DNA from: Candidatus Gastranaerophilales bacterium
GTDB taxonomy: Bacteria > Cyanobacteriota > Vampirovibrionia > Gastranaerophilales > Gastranaerophilaceae
Direction: 5' to 3'
DNA: 64,000 nucleotides
Assembly (NCBI GenBank): GCA_944323165.1
Contig: CALURK010000008.1
Span: forward strand, 34,739-98,738
Shown: piece by piece, positions 19,021-26,716 of the stretch
Position numbering within the stretch: the stretch's first letter is position 1
Layout: the number at the start of each line of letters is the position of its first letter
Translations under genes and position numbers: made by a program
Notes under the pieces: generated by a model
Database searches by the model: none
What the model saw: the letters and a program-made list of their open reading frames with translations, nothing else
Told to the model about the DNA's origin: nothing

Positions 19021-20529
19021 ATGAAAGTAGGAAACGTAAATAGTAATGTAGTATTCAGAGGGCCTTTGGACGGGGCATTAACCGGCATTTTAAGAACTTG
19101 TGATATGAATGAGATGGTTAATGCTGTTGGTCTTGATGTTGGAGCAATGGTTATTCCTAGAGCGTATTATGATACAAAGAAGCGAAATGAATACGCAGGT
19201 GCCGAAACATTTATACGAGAAATTAGCGGAACTTTCATAAATTGTCTTTCAGCAGGTTTATTTGCAATGGGGATTTCAAAGGTCGTATCAAAAAATATTC
19301 AGCCGGAAGTAAAAATTAATTCTGAGAGCTGGTATTCAGAAGAATCTCTGGAAACATTAAACAAATCTTGGAAAAAGAGCGGTAATGTTGATACTTATCT
19401 GAAAACTGTCCTTGAAAATATATCGGGCAGGGACGGAATGAGGATAAATCATTTTAAAGACATAGACTGGAATAAAGTCGAGTGGATAGATGAAGCTCGT
19501 TGGGATAGAATTCATTGGGATAATCCGGAGTATAAAGGTATCCAAAATGATTTGAAAACAGAAAAAGGCTTTGTAAACACACTCAAAAAACTTATAAAGG
19601 ATGAGAATATAACAAAAGATGATAAGAAGTTTGCTCTTTCAATTATTGAAAAACGTCTAACAAATGCTCTGGGTGCGGAACGTGATACTGAATTAAATAT
19701 TGATGGGACTAAACTTTCTGCCAAATTAGAAAATATTTTGCGTGATACACACGATATGGCAAAAGATATTTTTACAAAGAAAAGTAATAAGGAAATAGAA
19801 CAAGCAATTAATAAGATTTCACGCGTAAATAAAATTAAAGCCTTTGGTGCTATTTCAGCATCTTGTGTTTTAGGGCTTACAAATCAGTGGATTAATAGAA
19901 AAATAACAGAAAAAAGGACAGGTAAGAAAGGCTTTGTGGGTGATGTCGATTACACTTCTACATTTAGAGGCGAACAGAAAAAAGACAAATTACTAATTTT
20001 AAAGAAGCTTGGTGCAAGTGCACTTATGGCAGGAATGGTATTTAGTGTAATGGGTGTAAAAAACTTTAAGCAATTTGCCAAAAAGCTCGAATTTACAGGG
20101 CCGATTACGAGCGGTAATGCTATAAAAACCGTTTATGCCGCAAATATAATCGGAAGATTTATGGCGGCAGATAACGGAACCGAACTACGAGAGTCAATGA
20201 CAAGGGATTATTTGGGCTTCTTAAACTGGCTTGTATTTGGCGGTTTTGCGGCGAAAGGTGTTGCAAATCTTTTGGACAAAAAAGGTAAAGACTTATTCAA
20301 TTACAAAAAGGACGGCAAAGGTTTAAGACACTGGCTTAATGATATGTCATTAAAGACTCATAATGAGGTTGCATCAAAAGGGAAAGCTTTTGCAAAGAAA
20401 AATATGTGGAAGCTAAACCTCGCTCAAGCTTCAGGTATTGCATATTCTGCGGTAACTTTAGGAATATTGCTTCCGATGATGAATGCAAAAATTACAGAAA
20501 TGAAGGCAAGAAAAAACAGAGGGGGGTAA
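19021..20529 (+). CDS. Tagged hypothetical membrane protein (FRG type)
   Basis: 502 residues, family not recognised. The N-terminus carries NVVFRG (9-14), and an internal TSTFRG and LEFTGP repeat the same flavour. Hydrophobic segments occur near 70-90 (FINCLSAGLFAMGISKVV), about 280-295 (IKAFGAISASCVLGL), 335-350 (ASALMAGMVFSVMGV), 400-415 and near the C-terminus (GIAYSAVTLGILLPMM), so it is probably a multi-helix membrane or membrane-associated protein. The central part (110-270) is hydrophilic and helical. No Sec signal peptide. It lies directly downstream of the attenuator-like leader (ribosome site aaagga). The protein at 61647 has a similar general character. Confidence 0.75.
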   Translation: MKVGNVNSNVVFRGPLDGALTGILRTCDMNEMVNAVGLDVGAMVIPRAYYDTKKRNEYAGAETFIREISGTFINCLSAGLFAMGISKVVSKNIQPEVKINSESWYSEESLETLNKSWKKSGNVDTYLKTVLENISGRDGMRINHFKDIDWNKVEWIDEARWDRIHWDNPEYKGIQNDLKTEKGFVNTLKKLIKDENITKDDKKFALSIIEKRLTNALGAERDTELNIDGTKLSAKLENILRDTHDMAKDIFTKKSNKEIEQAINKISRVNKIKAFGAISASCVLGLTNQWINRKITEKRTGKKGFVGDVDYTSTFRGEQKKDKLLILKKLGASALMAGMVFSVMGVKNFKQFAKKLEFTGPITSGNAIKTVYAANIIGRFMAADNGTELRESMTRDYLGFLNWLVFGGFAAKGVANLLDKKGKDLFNYKKDGKGLRHWLNDMSLKTHNEVASKGKAFAKKNMWKLNLAQASGIAYSAVTLGILLPMMNAKITEMKARKNRGG

Positions 20530-20597
20530 ATATATTACCATTTACCCTATAGAGTAATTTGGCTTATTCTTTCAAGAATATATTTACCCCTTTCTAC

Positions 20598-20615
20598 CCT
20601 TTGATGTATAATTAG
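20598..20615 (+). promoter_or_regulatory. Promoter -10 region upstream of alaS
   Basis: A tataat box preceded by tg (tttgatgtataattag) about 35 bases before the alaS start. Two similar wattacc/taccc segments just upstream (20533-20600) may be operator repeats. No good -35 is seen. Confidence 0.4.
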
Positions 20616-20645
20616 TTTACATGTAGAGAAAAAGGGATTAATTAT

Positions 20646-23297
20646 ATGCTAAAAGGAAATGAAATTAGGAAATTATACTTAGATTATTTTAAAGATAAAC
20701 ATCAACATACCATAGTAGAAAGTTCAAGCCTAGTGCCTGATAACCCTACTGTATTATTAACAACCGCAGGTATGTTGCAGTTTTTGCCGATATTTTTAGG
20801 GATACAAAAATGTCCTTATAACCCTGCAAGAGCAACATCTTGCCAAAAGTGCGCACGAGCAGGCGGAAAAGATTCTGATATAGAAAATGTAGGAAGAACA
20901 CCAAGACACCATACGTTTTTCGAAATGTTAGGAAACTTCTCTTTTGGTGATTACTATAAAAAAGAAGTTATTCCTTGGGCTTGGGAATTTGTAACAGAAG
21001 TTTTGAAACTTGATAAAGACAGATTATGGATAACGATTTTTGAAACTGATGACGAGGCTTACGAAATTTGGAGAAGTGTAGGCGTTCCAGCAGAACGTAT
21101 TAAGAGAAAAGGTAAAAAAGACAATTTCTGGGGCCCTCCAGGGGCATCAGGTTCTTGCGGACCTTGCTCAGAAATTCACTATGATTTAGGTGAAGAATAC
21201 AAATGTGATGATCCAAATTGTGGTATTGATACTTGTGAATGCGACAGATGGGTAGAAATTTGGAACCTTGTATTTACAGAACTTTATCAGGACGAAGAAG
21301 GAAACCAATCACCATTGGAGAAGAAAAACGTGGATACCGGCATGGGCTTGGAACGTATTGCAATGGTATGCCAAGGTGTTGCGTCAACTTTTGAAACTGA
21401 TTTGTTAAGACCGATTTTAGACAAAGTTTCTGAAATGAGCGGTGTTCCTTATAAAAAATCTGAAAAAACAGATATTTCTCTTAGAATAATTACCGATCAC
21501 GCAAGATGCGTAACTTTCTTGATTTCAGATGGTGTAATTCCTGGAAATGAAGGCAGAAGCTACGTACTTAGAATGATTTTAAGACGTGCTTTAAGACACG
21601 GAAAAATATTGGGAATGGAACTTCCTTTCCTTTATAAATTAGTTGACGTGGTTGTCGATAATTACGGTGAAGCTTATCCTGACTTGGTTAAGAATAAGGC
21701 TAAGATTATTGATGTAATTAAGAAGGAAGAAGAACGTTTCTCTAAGACTCTTGATAGAGGATACAAAATGTTAGAAGATTTTATATCCGACAAAAAAGAT
21801 ATAGACGGAGAAAGCGCATTCAAATTGTATGATACATACGGCTTCCCATTTGAATTAACCAAAGAAATCGCTTCAGAGAACGGATTAAACGTAGATGAAG
21901 AAGGCTTCAAATCTGCAATGCAAGAACAAAAAGACAGAGCAAAAGCTGCTGCTGAAAAAATTTCCGTAACAGGCGATATAAAATATGCAAAAGTAGAAGA
22001 GCAAGTAGGTTCTACAGAATTTGTAGGTTATCTAGTTGACTGCTGTGAAGCAAAAATTCTTGCAACAATTGAAGGTGATGGCTACGTGGATGTTGTTCTT
22101 GACAGAACTCCTTTCTACGCAGAATGTGGCGGACAAGTCGGTGATAGCGGATTTATTGTTAACGAGAATTTGAAAGCCGAAGTTCTTACGACATTTAAAG
22201 TAAACCATCTTTTTGTACACAGATGTCAGGTTGTAAATGGTGAAATCAATATAGGTGATTATGTTTTTGCCCAGATAGATTCGGCAAGAAGAGCGCAAAT
22301 AAGAGTTCACCATACATCAGCTCACCTTCTTCAAGCTGCATTGATTAAGGTTCTTGGAGATGAAGTAAAACAAGCAGGATCTCAGGTAGAAGAAAACAGG
22401 ATGAGATTTGACTTTACTTTCTCACGTGCGATGACACCTCAAGAAATTGAAAAAACAGAAGAAATTATGAACAAATGGATAGGCGAAAAACTTCCTGTTC
22501 AAACTGATGTAATGAATATTGAAGAGGCAAAACTTACAGGTGCAACTGCTTTATTCGGCGAAAAATATGAAGACGTCGTAAGAGTAGTAACAATTGGCGG
22601 TAAGAAAAAATGCAATTGCGGTGACGGAAATTGCAAGGGGCATCAGGAACACCCTGAACACGAAGTTGTATCCAAGGAATTCTGTGCAGGAACTCATGCT
22701 TCAAATACGGCAGATTTAAGATTGGCAAAAATTGTATCAGAAGGCGCAATCGCAGCAGGTACAAGAAGAATAGAAGTTGTAGTAGCCGATGCTGCAATCA
22801 AGTATTTGAACGCAAAATCTGCTGAAATTGACAAACTTGCTTCAAAATTCAAAGTTCATTTTGACGAAGTGGAAGCAAGAATAGAAAAAATCCTTGAAGA
22901 AAACAAAGAACTTCAAAAATCTTTGGAAGAAACGAAAGCAGAAATGGCAAGAAGTAAATTCTCAACATTTATTTCAAAAGCTCAAGATATTGAAGGCGGA
23001 AAATTGTTTATCTCCAAGATAGAAAACTTCGATTCAGACGCAGTAAAAGCAGGAATTGAACTTTTGGCAAACAAACTCGGAGAGTGCATTATAGTTCTTG
23101 CTAATGAAAGAATGGTAGTAGTAAAAGTTACCGATAGTTTCGTTAAGAAAGGCATCAATGCAGGCAAACTTGTAGGAGAGATTGCAAGAGCAACCGGCGC
23201 AAACGGCGGCGGACGTCCAAACTTTGCTCAAGGCGGTGTGAAAGACGCTTCTAAATTGGATGAAATTTTAGCCAAAGTTGAAGGTGATTTAAAATAA
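20646..23297 (+). CDS. alaS: Alanyl-tRNA synthetase with an extra Cys/His-rich insertion
   Basis: 883 residues, full length. It charges tRNA-Ala in the cytoplasm. Class II motifs are seen (TPRHHTFFEMLGNFSFGDYYKKE and the DTGMGLER motif 3 region), then the editing domain with HHTSAHLLQAAL and EFCAGTHAS zinc ligands, and the C-Ala region with GGGRPNFAQGG near the end. Two Cys-rich segments stand out: CDDPNCGIDTCECDRW in the catalytic domain, a feature also known in clostridial enzymes, and CNCGDGNCKGHQEHPEH just before the editing-site EFCAGTH, which is not in the proteins I know well and looks like an added metal-binding loop. A strong terminator follows. Confidence 0.97.
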   Translation: MLKGNEIRKLYLDYFKDKHQHTIVESSSLVPDNPTVLLTTAGMLQFLPIFLGIQKCPYNPARATSCQKCARAGGKDSDIENVGRTPRHHTFFEMLGNFSFGDYYKKEVIPWAWEFVTEVLKLDKDRLWITIFETDDEAYEIWRSVGVPAERIKRKGKKDNFWGPPGASGSCGPCSEIHYDLGEEYKCDDPNCGIDTCECDRWVEIWNLVFTELYQDEEGNQSPLEKKNVDTGMGLERIAMVCQGVASTFETDLLRPILDKVSEMSGVPYKKSEKTDISLRIITDHARCVTFLISDGVIPGNEGRSYVLRMILRRALRHGKILGMELPFLYKLVDVVVDNYGEAYPDLVKNKAKIIDVIKKEEERFSKTLDRGYKMLEDFISDKKDIDGESAFKLYDTYGFPFELTKEIASENGLNVDEEGFKSAMQEQKDRAKAAAEKISVTGDIKYAKVEEQVGSTEFVGYLVDCCEAKILATIEGDGYVDVVLDRTPFYAECGGQVGDSGFIVNENLKAEVLTTFKVNHLFVHRCQVVNGEINIGDYVFAQIDSARRAQIRVHHTSAHLLQAALIKVLGDEVKQAGSQVEENRMRFDFTFSRAMTPQEIEKTEEIMNKWIGEKLPVQTDVMNIEEAKLTGATALFGEKYEDVVRVVTIGGKKKCNCGDGNCKGHQEHPEHEVVSKEFCAGTHASNTADLRLAKIVSEGAIAAGTRRIEVVVADAAIKYLNAKSAEIDKLASKFKVHFDEVEARIEKILEENKELQKSLEETKAEMARSKFSTFISKAQDIEGGKLFISKIENFDSDAVKAGIELLANKLGECIIVLANERMVVVKVTDSFVKKGINAGKLVGEIARATGANGGGRPNFAQGGVKDASKLDEILAKVEGDLK

Positions 23298-23313
23298 AAA
23301 CAGATTAAAAAAA

Positions 23314-23350
23314 GGGCGGTCGGATTATAATCCGACCGCCCGTTTTTTAT
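23314..23350 (+). terminator. Terminator of alaS
   Basis: A 14-bp perfect palindromic stem (23314-23327 with 23328-23341) followed by gttttttatt. Confidence 0.92.
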
Positions 23351-23601
23351 TGCATACATTTTCCTTGGCTGTCAAAAAATTCTTCAACCTTTAGTTTATA
23401 TTTATCATTGATCCCCTTCATATCTTTAGTTAGCAATTCAACAATATAACTATAAACATGAAGAAAATTGAAAAGACTTTTCGTATCGTCTTTACTCAAA
23501 TCCCAATAAGTATCAAAGAGTTCATTAACAAACATTTTGTTAACAAATTCTAAAGCTTCAATTGGATATGAGATATCTATAGTAAAATCTTCTAAGTCCA
23601 T
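23347..23601 (-). CDS. Small acidic hypothetical protein opposite an AbrB-like gene
   Basis: 84 residues, rich in Asp, Glu, Phe and Leu, predicted mostly helical, with no signal peptide and no recognised family. It has a strong ribosome site (ggagg) and a strong promoter: ttgaca and tataat on the minus strand. Its control region is shared with a MazE/AbrB-like gene and full of phased palindromes, so it is probably the gene that regulator controls. A toxin or stress role is possible but unsupported by motif; the divergent layout differs from typical toxin-antitoxin operons. Confidence 0.65.
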   Translation of the reverse strand: MDLEDFTIDISYPIEALEFVNKMFVNELFDTYWDLSKDDTKSLFNFLHVYSYIVELLTKDMKGINDKYKLKVEEFFDSQGKCMQ

Positions 23602-23613
23602 AAGACCTCCTTT

Positions 23614-23691
23614 ATTATAATGAAATTATAATAATATTATAATATGTTTGTCAAGTGTCTTGTTATAATAATGTTATAATAAAATTATAAT
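23614..23691. repeat. Six helically phased 8-bp palindromes (operator array)
   Basis: Six copies of attataat or gttataat occur as two groups of three: 23614, 23625, 23636 and 23662, 23673, 23684 (start positions). Within each group the period is exactly 11 bases, about one DNA turn. The consensus attataat is self-complementary. The array fills the space between a small acidic protein gene and an AbrB-like gene and covers the -10 of the former. Part of the match is helped by AT-richness, but the spacing is exact. Confidence 0.75.
23625..23654 (-). promoter_or_regulatory. Promoter of the small acidic protein gene
   Basis: Minus strand: perfect ttgaca (23649-23654), an 18-base spacer and a perfect tataat (23625-23630). 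The -10 and the start region lie inside the first palindrome array. Confidence 0.75.
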
Positions 23692-23700
23692 GGGGTACTA

Positions 23701-23856
23701 ATGTCCAAAAAACTTACACAAATCGGTACGAGTTGGGGATTTATAATACCAAAAGCATTGTTAGAAGTATTAAAAATAAACCCTGTAACCGATAAAATAG
23801 ATTTTGAAATAGAGGGAAAAACTTTGAAGATAACAAAGGCTTCAAAGGATGATTAA
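23701..23856 (+). CDS. AbrB/MazE-type small DNA-binding protein
   Basis: 51 residues, short but with a recognisable SpoVT/AbrB swapped-hairpin domain: KKLTQIGTSWGFIIPKALLEVLKI, then DKIDFEIEGKTLKITKA. The GTSWGFIIPKALL phrase is typical of MazE/AbrB antidote-like proteins, which dimerise and bind AT-rich palindromes. No toxin gene follows within the 94 bases before the next gene. It faces a small acidic gene across an array of six palindromes, so autoregulation and control of that neighbour are likely. Confidence 0.8.
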   Translation: MSKKLTQIGTSWGFIIPKALLEVLKINPVTDKIDFEIEGKTLKITKASKDD

Positions 23857-23882
23857 TATTGAAAAATAGTTCTTTTTAGCTA

Positions 23883-23910
23883 TTGAGAAAAGTCTAAAGT
23901 GTGATATAAT
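23883..23910 (+). promoter_or_regulatory. Promoter of the EF-hand protein gene
   Basis: ttgaga (23883-23888), a 16-base spacer and tataat (23905-23910) preceded by tga, an extended -10 form. The gene begins 40 bases later. Confidence 0.65.
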
Positions 23911-23950
23911 CTTTATATACTATAAGAGTATAAAGAAAGGTTTAAATTTT

Positions 23951-24451
23951 ATGACAAGTGGGCTATCTCTAAATCTTCAATTAATGCAGGATTTGACCTC
24001 TACGTTGAATTCAAAAAGTAATCAAACTCAAAACAGTAAGCCTGAAGTGTATGCCAAAGAGGGTGAATCACGTTATATTGAGGAAATGGACTATGATGGC
24101 GACGGTGTTGTCACAATGGACGAGTACCAAAAGTACTTGGAAGAAAATAGCGTAAGTACTACTCAGCAGGCTCAAAATGTTCAGAGTATGGGCGATTCAA
24201 TGGTTAATCGTCAGGTTGCCGAGCAAGCAGAGCAAACAGAAACTCAAGAAAAGAAATTTGATTACAATGAATATATGCAGTACTGTGAAGCTAATGCCGT
24301 ATCTCAACCTTCGACGTACGCAGCGATAAAACCTGAAAACATTGAAACCAACGAAGCAGGACTTATAATTCATAATTTTGGAAAAGCCTTAAACAGTTAT
24401 TCAAAAAGTAATTTGAATTATGCGACATCAAAATTTGAGATGAATGCTTAA
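23951..24451 (+). CDS. Small EF-hand-containing hypothetical protein
   Basis: 166 residues, hydrophilic and rich in Gln, Asn and Ser. An EF-hand-type calcium loop is clear: DYDGDGVVTMDEY (47-59), with Asp at positions 1, 3 and 5 and Glu at 12. A second segment, FDYNEYMQYCEANAVS, resembles the helix following the first loop (MDEYQKYLEENSVS), so it may be a degenerate second repeat without calcium ligands. No signal peptide or membrane segment is visible. The stop overlaps that of convergent tsaC by two to three bases. Confidence 0.75.
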   Translation: MTSGLSLNLQLMQDLTSTLNSKSNQTQNSKPEVYAKEGESRYIEEMDYDGDGVVTMDEYQKYLEENSVSTTQQAQNVQSMGDSMVNRQVAEQAEQTETQEKKFDYNEYMQYCEANAVSQPSTYAAIKPENIETNEAGLIIHNFGKALNSYSKSNLNYATSKFEMNA

Positions 24452-25035
24452 TTCAGTGTAATTTCTCCTTGTCTGAAAATTACCGTTTTTCCTTCTTTAA
24501 AACCTGCAACTGTAGAAGCTTTGCCTTTTGCAGCGTAGCCGTAGTCTGGGATTACTAAATCTACTTTATCTCCGATGTATTTAAGAGCTTCATCATAAGT
24601 TAAAGCAGGGTCTTCGCCGGAGAGGTTTGCGCTTGTTGTTGCAAGAACTCTTCCATCAATATTTCTGCAAATTTCTGCAAAAACTTTGTTATCTGGAATT
24701 CTAACTCCGACTGTATTGAGTCCTGATGTAATGTAATCAGGAGTTTTTTCGGATTTTTCAAGAACGAGTGTTAAAGCACCCGGAAAATATTTTTTGATTA
24801 ATTTTTGAGCTTCTTTTTCGATAGGTTGTTTAAGATAATCAAGTAAATTATAAAATTCATCACTCATTAATATAAGAGGTTTTTTCCCGTCCCTGTGCTT
24901 AATTTCGTATATTTTTTTAACGGCTTTTTCGTTATTCGGTAAACAGCCCAGTCCCCAGACGGTATCTGTAACATAAGCGATAACTCCGCCATTAATGAGA
25001 GTATTATTTATTTTATCTAAATATTGTTTTTCCAT
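24448..25035 (-). CDS. tsaC: Threonylcarbamoyl-AMP synthase (TsaC/Sua5/YrdC)
   Basis: 195 residues of the YrdC fold, which makes threonylcarbamoyl-AMP from Thr, bicarbonate and ATP for the t6A37 modification of ANN-decoding tRNAs. Family marks include YVTDTVWGLGCLP, IYEIKHRDGKKPLILM (the KxR substrate site), FPGALTLVLEKS, VGVRIPD and TTSANLSGEDPALT. The C-terminal Sua5 domain is absent, as in bacterial TsaC. Ribosome site aaaagga before ATG. It is a single gene convergent with the EF-hand gene. Confidence 0.93.
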   Translation of the reverse strand: MEKQYLDKINNTLINGGVIAYVTDTVWGLGCLPNNEKAVKKIYEIKHRDGKKPLILMSDEFYNLLDYLKQPIEKEAQKLIKKYFPGALTLVLEKSEKTPDYITSGLNTVGVRIPDNKVFAEICRNIDGRVLATTSANLSGEDPALTYDEALKYIGDKVDLVIPDYGYAAKGKASTVAGFKEGKTVIFRQGEITLN

Positions 25036-25139
25036 ACAAAAATCCTTTTCTCTATTATATTATAAAATAATGTTACTAATGTTGCTTTTATAAAAACAGC
25101 ATGTTTAAATTACTTTATAGAGGGAGAAAGAAGTATTTT

Positions 25140-25445
25140 ATGAAAATATCAGGTTTAAACGAATATAATGTTGCTTATACAGGTAAAAAGTCATATAAAA
25201 TTTTATCAGATTCATATAAAAAAGAACATAATACAGCAATGTCCAGGTTGCATAATATAAAATATTTAAAACATGAAAAAGAATTTACTCAATCGTTTGA
25301 TGATGTTGTAAGAAACTTTGACGGTGAAGGTTTTGTATCTGAGTTTAAGTCTATTGGGAGATTTATCGGCAGTACGACCAAGATGTTAAAAGAGAAAGTT
25401 TTAAGTTTATATTATTCAAACAAATCACGGGTAAAAGAGTCTTAA
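25140..25445 (+). CDS. Small hypothetical protein with N-terminal Y-T-G tag-like segment
   Basis: 101 residues from ATG at 25140 (an in-frame ATG at 25101 has no ribosome site; the one at 25121 is 14 bases from the chosen start, so either start is possible). The N-terminus MKISGLNEYNVAYTGKK resembles the F-[RK]-G tags of other hypotheticals in the window. The rest is basic and helical with no known domain. Confidence 0.55.
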   Translation: MKISGLNEYNVAYTGKKSYKILSDSYKKEHNTAMSRLHNIKYLKHEKEFTQSFDDVVRNFDGEGFVSEFKSIGRFIGSTTKMLKEKVLSLYYSNKSRVKES

Positions 25446-25504
25446 TTTGTATAGTTACATACTTTTATAGTATAATACAGTCACATTGAAAAAAGGAGAA
25501 AGTT

Positions 25505-25750
25505 ATGGTTCAGCAATTTAATACACCACAAAAAACAAGGCAGGCTGTAATATTGTTTTTGAAAGGTTCAGCGACTCCGATTGTAATGTATTTTGACAAT
25601 CCGCAATCGGTATATGCAGAGCTAAAACAATTAATGAAGAGTCCGACTCCTGTTTTGGTAGAAAAAGAACCGATAGGTCCTATAAAAAGGCTTTGTTTTG
25701 TGTCAACACAAATAGCAGGTTTAGTATTGCAGGAAGAACCTTATGCATAA
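25505..25750 (+). CDS. Small hypothetical protein, first gene of the yceD-rpmF-plsX operon
   Basis: 81 residues with a strong ribosome site (aaaggaga). The sequence alternates short beta and helical segments (AVILFLKGSATPIVMYF, then SVYAELKQLMKS and a C-terminal strand RLCFVSTQIAGLVL), suggesting a small alpha/beta fold. I do not recognise a family. It overlaps the start of the yceD-like gene by eight bases, so the two are probably translated together. A tataat box near 25470 likely starts the operon. Confidence 0.7.
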   Translation: MVQQFNTPQKTRQAVILFLKGSATPIVMYFDNPQSVYAELKQLMKSPTPVLVEKEPIGPIKRLCFVSTQIAGLVLQEEPYA

Positions 25751-26264
25751 TAATGAAGAAGAAACCAAAGTTAATTCGACAATTATATCAATAGAGGAAA
25801 TTGAACGGACTCCAGACAAGCGTATACATTACAATTATGAAGGTGCGATAAAAGAGCTTGAGGGTTGTGAAGTCAGTGCGGATTTGGATATAAAATCTTT
25901 GGGCGATTTTATAGAAGTTCAAGGTCACGTGACTGGCGTAATAAAATTGGAATGTGACAGATGTCTGAATAAATTTGATTATGATTTGGACTTTGATATA
26001 GAAGAAACTTACGCAAAACATTCCCTGTATGAAGAATATTCCCAAGAGGTGGAACTCAAGTCAGGACAGTTTATTATGGATTTGAACGGCAAAAAAGAAA
26101 TAGATATTTATGACTTATTGTATCAATCTGTAATATTAAACTTACCAAATAAAAAAGTTTGTGGTATAAATAATTGTAATGAGGGACTATTTGTGTCTGA
26201 TGAAGATATGGAAGTTCATGATGAAAGGATGGATGTTTTTAAGAACATCAAAATAGAAGGGTAA
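25743..26264 (+). CDS. yceD: YceD/DUF177 family protein (23S rRNA accumulation)
   Basis: 173 residues. The DUF177 core is visible: GDFIEVQGHVTGVIKLECDRCLNKFDYDLDFDIEETYA, with the CxxC pair, then DIYDLLYQSVILNLPNKKVC and a final Cys pair (CGINNC). YceD proteins promote 23S rRNA accumulation and are commonly encoded directly before rpmF, as here. Cytoplasmic. It overlaps the upstream small gene and is 62 bases from rpmF. Confidence 0.88.
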   Translation: MHNNEEETKVNSTIISIEEIERTPDKRIHYNYEGAIKELEGCEVSADLDIKSLGDFIEVQGHVTGVIKLECDRCLNKFDYDLDFDIEETYAKHSLYEEYSQEVELKSGQFIMDLNGKKEIDIYDLLYQSVILNLPNKKVCGINNCNEGLFVSDEDMEVHDERMDVFKNIKIEG

Positions 26265-26326
26265 GTATCCCAGAAAGTCGGAAAATATAAGTAGTACTAA
26301 AAAAGAAATAGAAAGGTATAGGAAAA

Positions 26327-26680
26327 ATGGCAGTACCAAAGAAAAGAACAGGGCATAGTGCTCAAGGAAAAAGAAGATCAAATTGGAAGGCAGTGAAGCC
26401 TGAATTAACAACATGTCCAAACTGCGGAGCAAAAGTATTGACTCACACAGTATGTACAGCTTGCGGAACATACAAAGGAAAAGTAGTTTCCAAGAAAGCT
26501 GAAGGATACGTAGAAGAATCTAAAGCAGAAGAAGTAAAAGAAGAAAAAAAGACAAAAAAATCAACTAAGAAATCTGCAGAAGTAAAAGAAGAAGTAAAAG
26601 CAGAAGAAGTTGTTGAAGAAAAAACTGAAGAAGCAGCAGAAGAAGTAAAGGAAGAAAAAACAGAAAATCCTGAAGCTTAG
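26327..26680 (+). CDS. rpmF: Ribosomal protein L32 with a long Lys/Glu/Ala C-terminal tail
   Basis: 117 residues, about twice the usual L32 size. The first 55 residues are standard: MAVPKKRTGHSAQGKRRSNW and the zinc ribbon with Cys30, Cys33, Cys43 and Cys46. The rest is a low-complexity tail made almost only of Glu, Lys, Ala, Val and Thr (recurring EEVKEEK/EEVVEEK units). The DNA stays in frame, so this is not a simple read-through artefact. It lies in the conserved yceD-rpmF-plsX order. The tail would extend from the large subunit near the exit-site side; its role is unknown. Confidence 0.93.
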   Translation: MAVPKKRTGHSAQGKRRSNWKAVKPELTTCPNCGAKVLTHTVCTACGTYKGKVVSKKAEGYVEESKAEEVKEEKKTKKSTKKSAEVKEEVKAEEVVEEKTEEAAEEVKEEKTENPEA

Positions 26681-26716
26681 TCTGGGAAGCTTAAGTTAAG
26701 AATATAGAGGGTGAGA

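Noticed and set aside
23614..23691. CRISPR array
   Set aside because: The repeats are only 8 bases with three-base spacers and no cas genes are nearby; operator array fits better.
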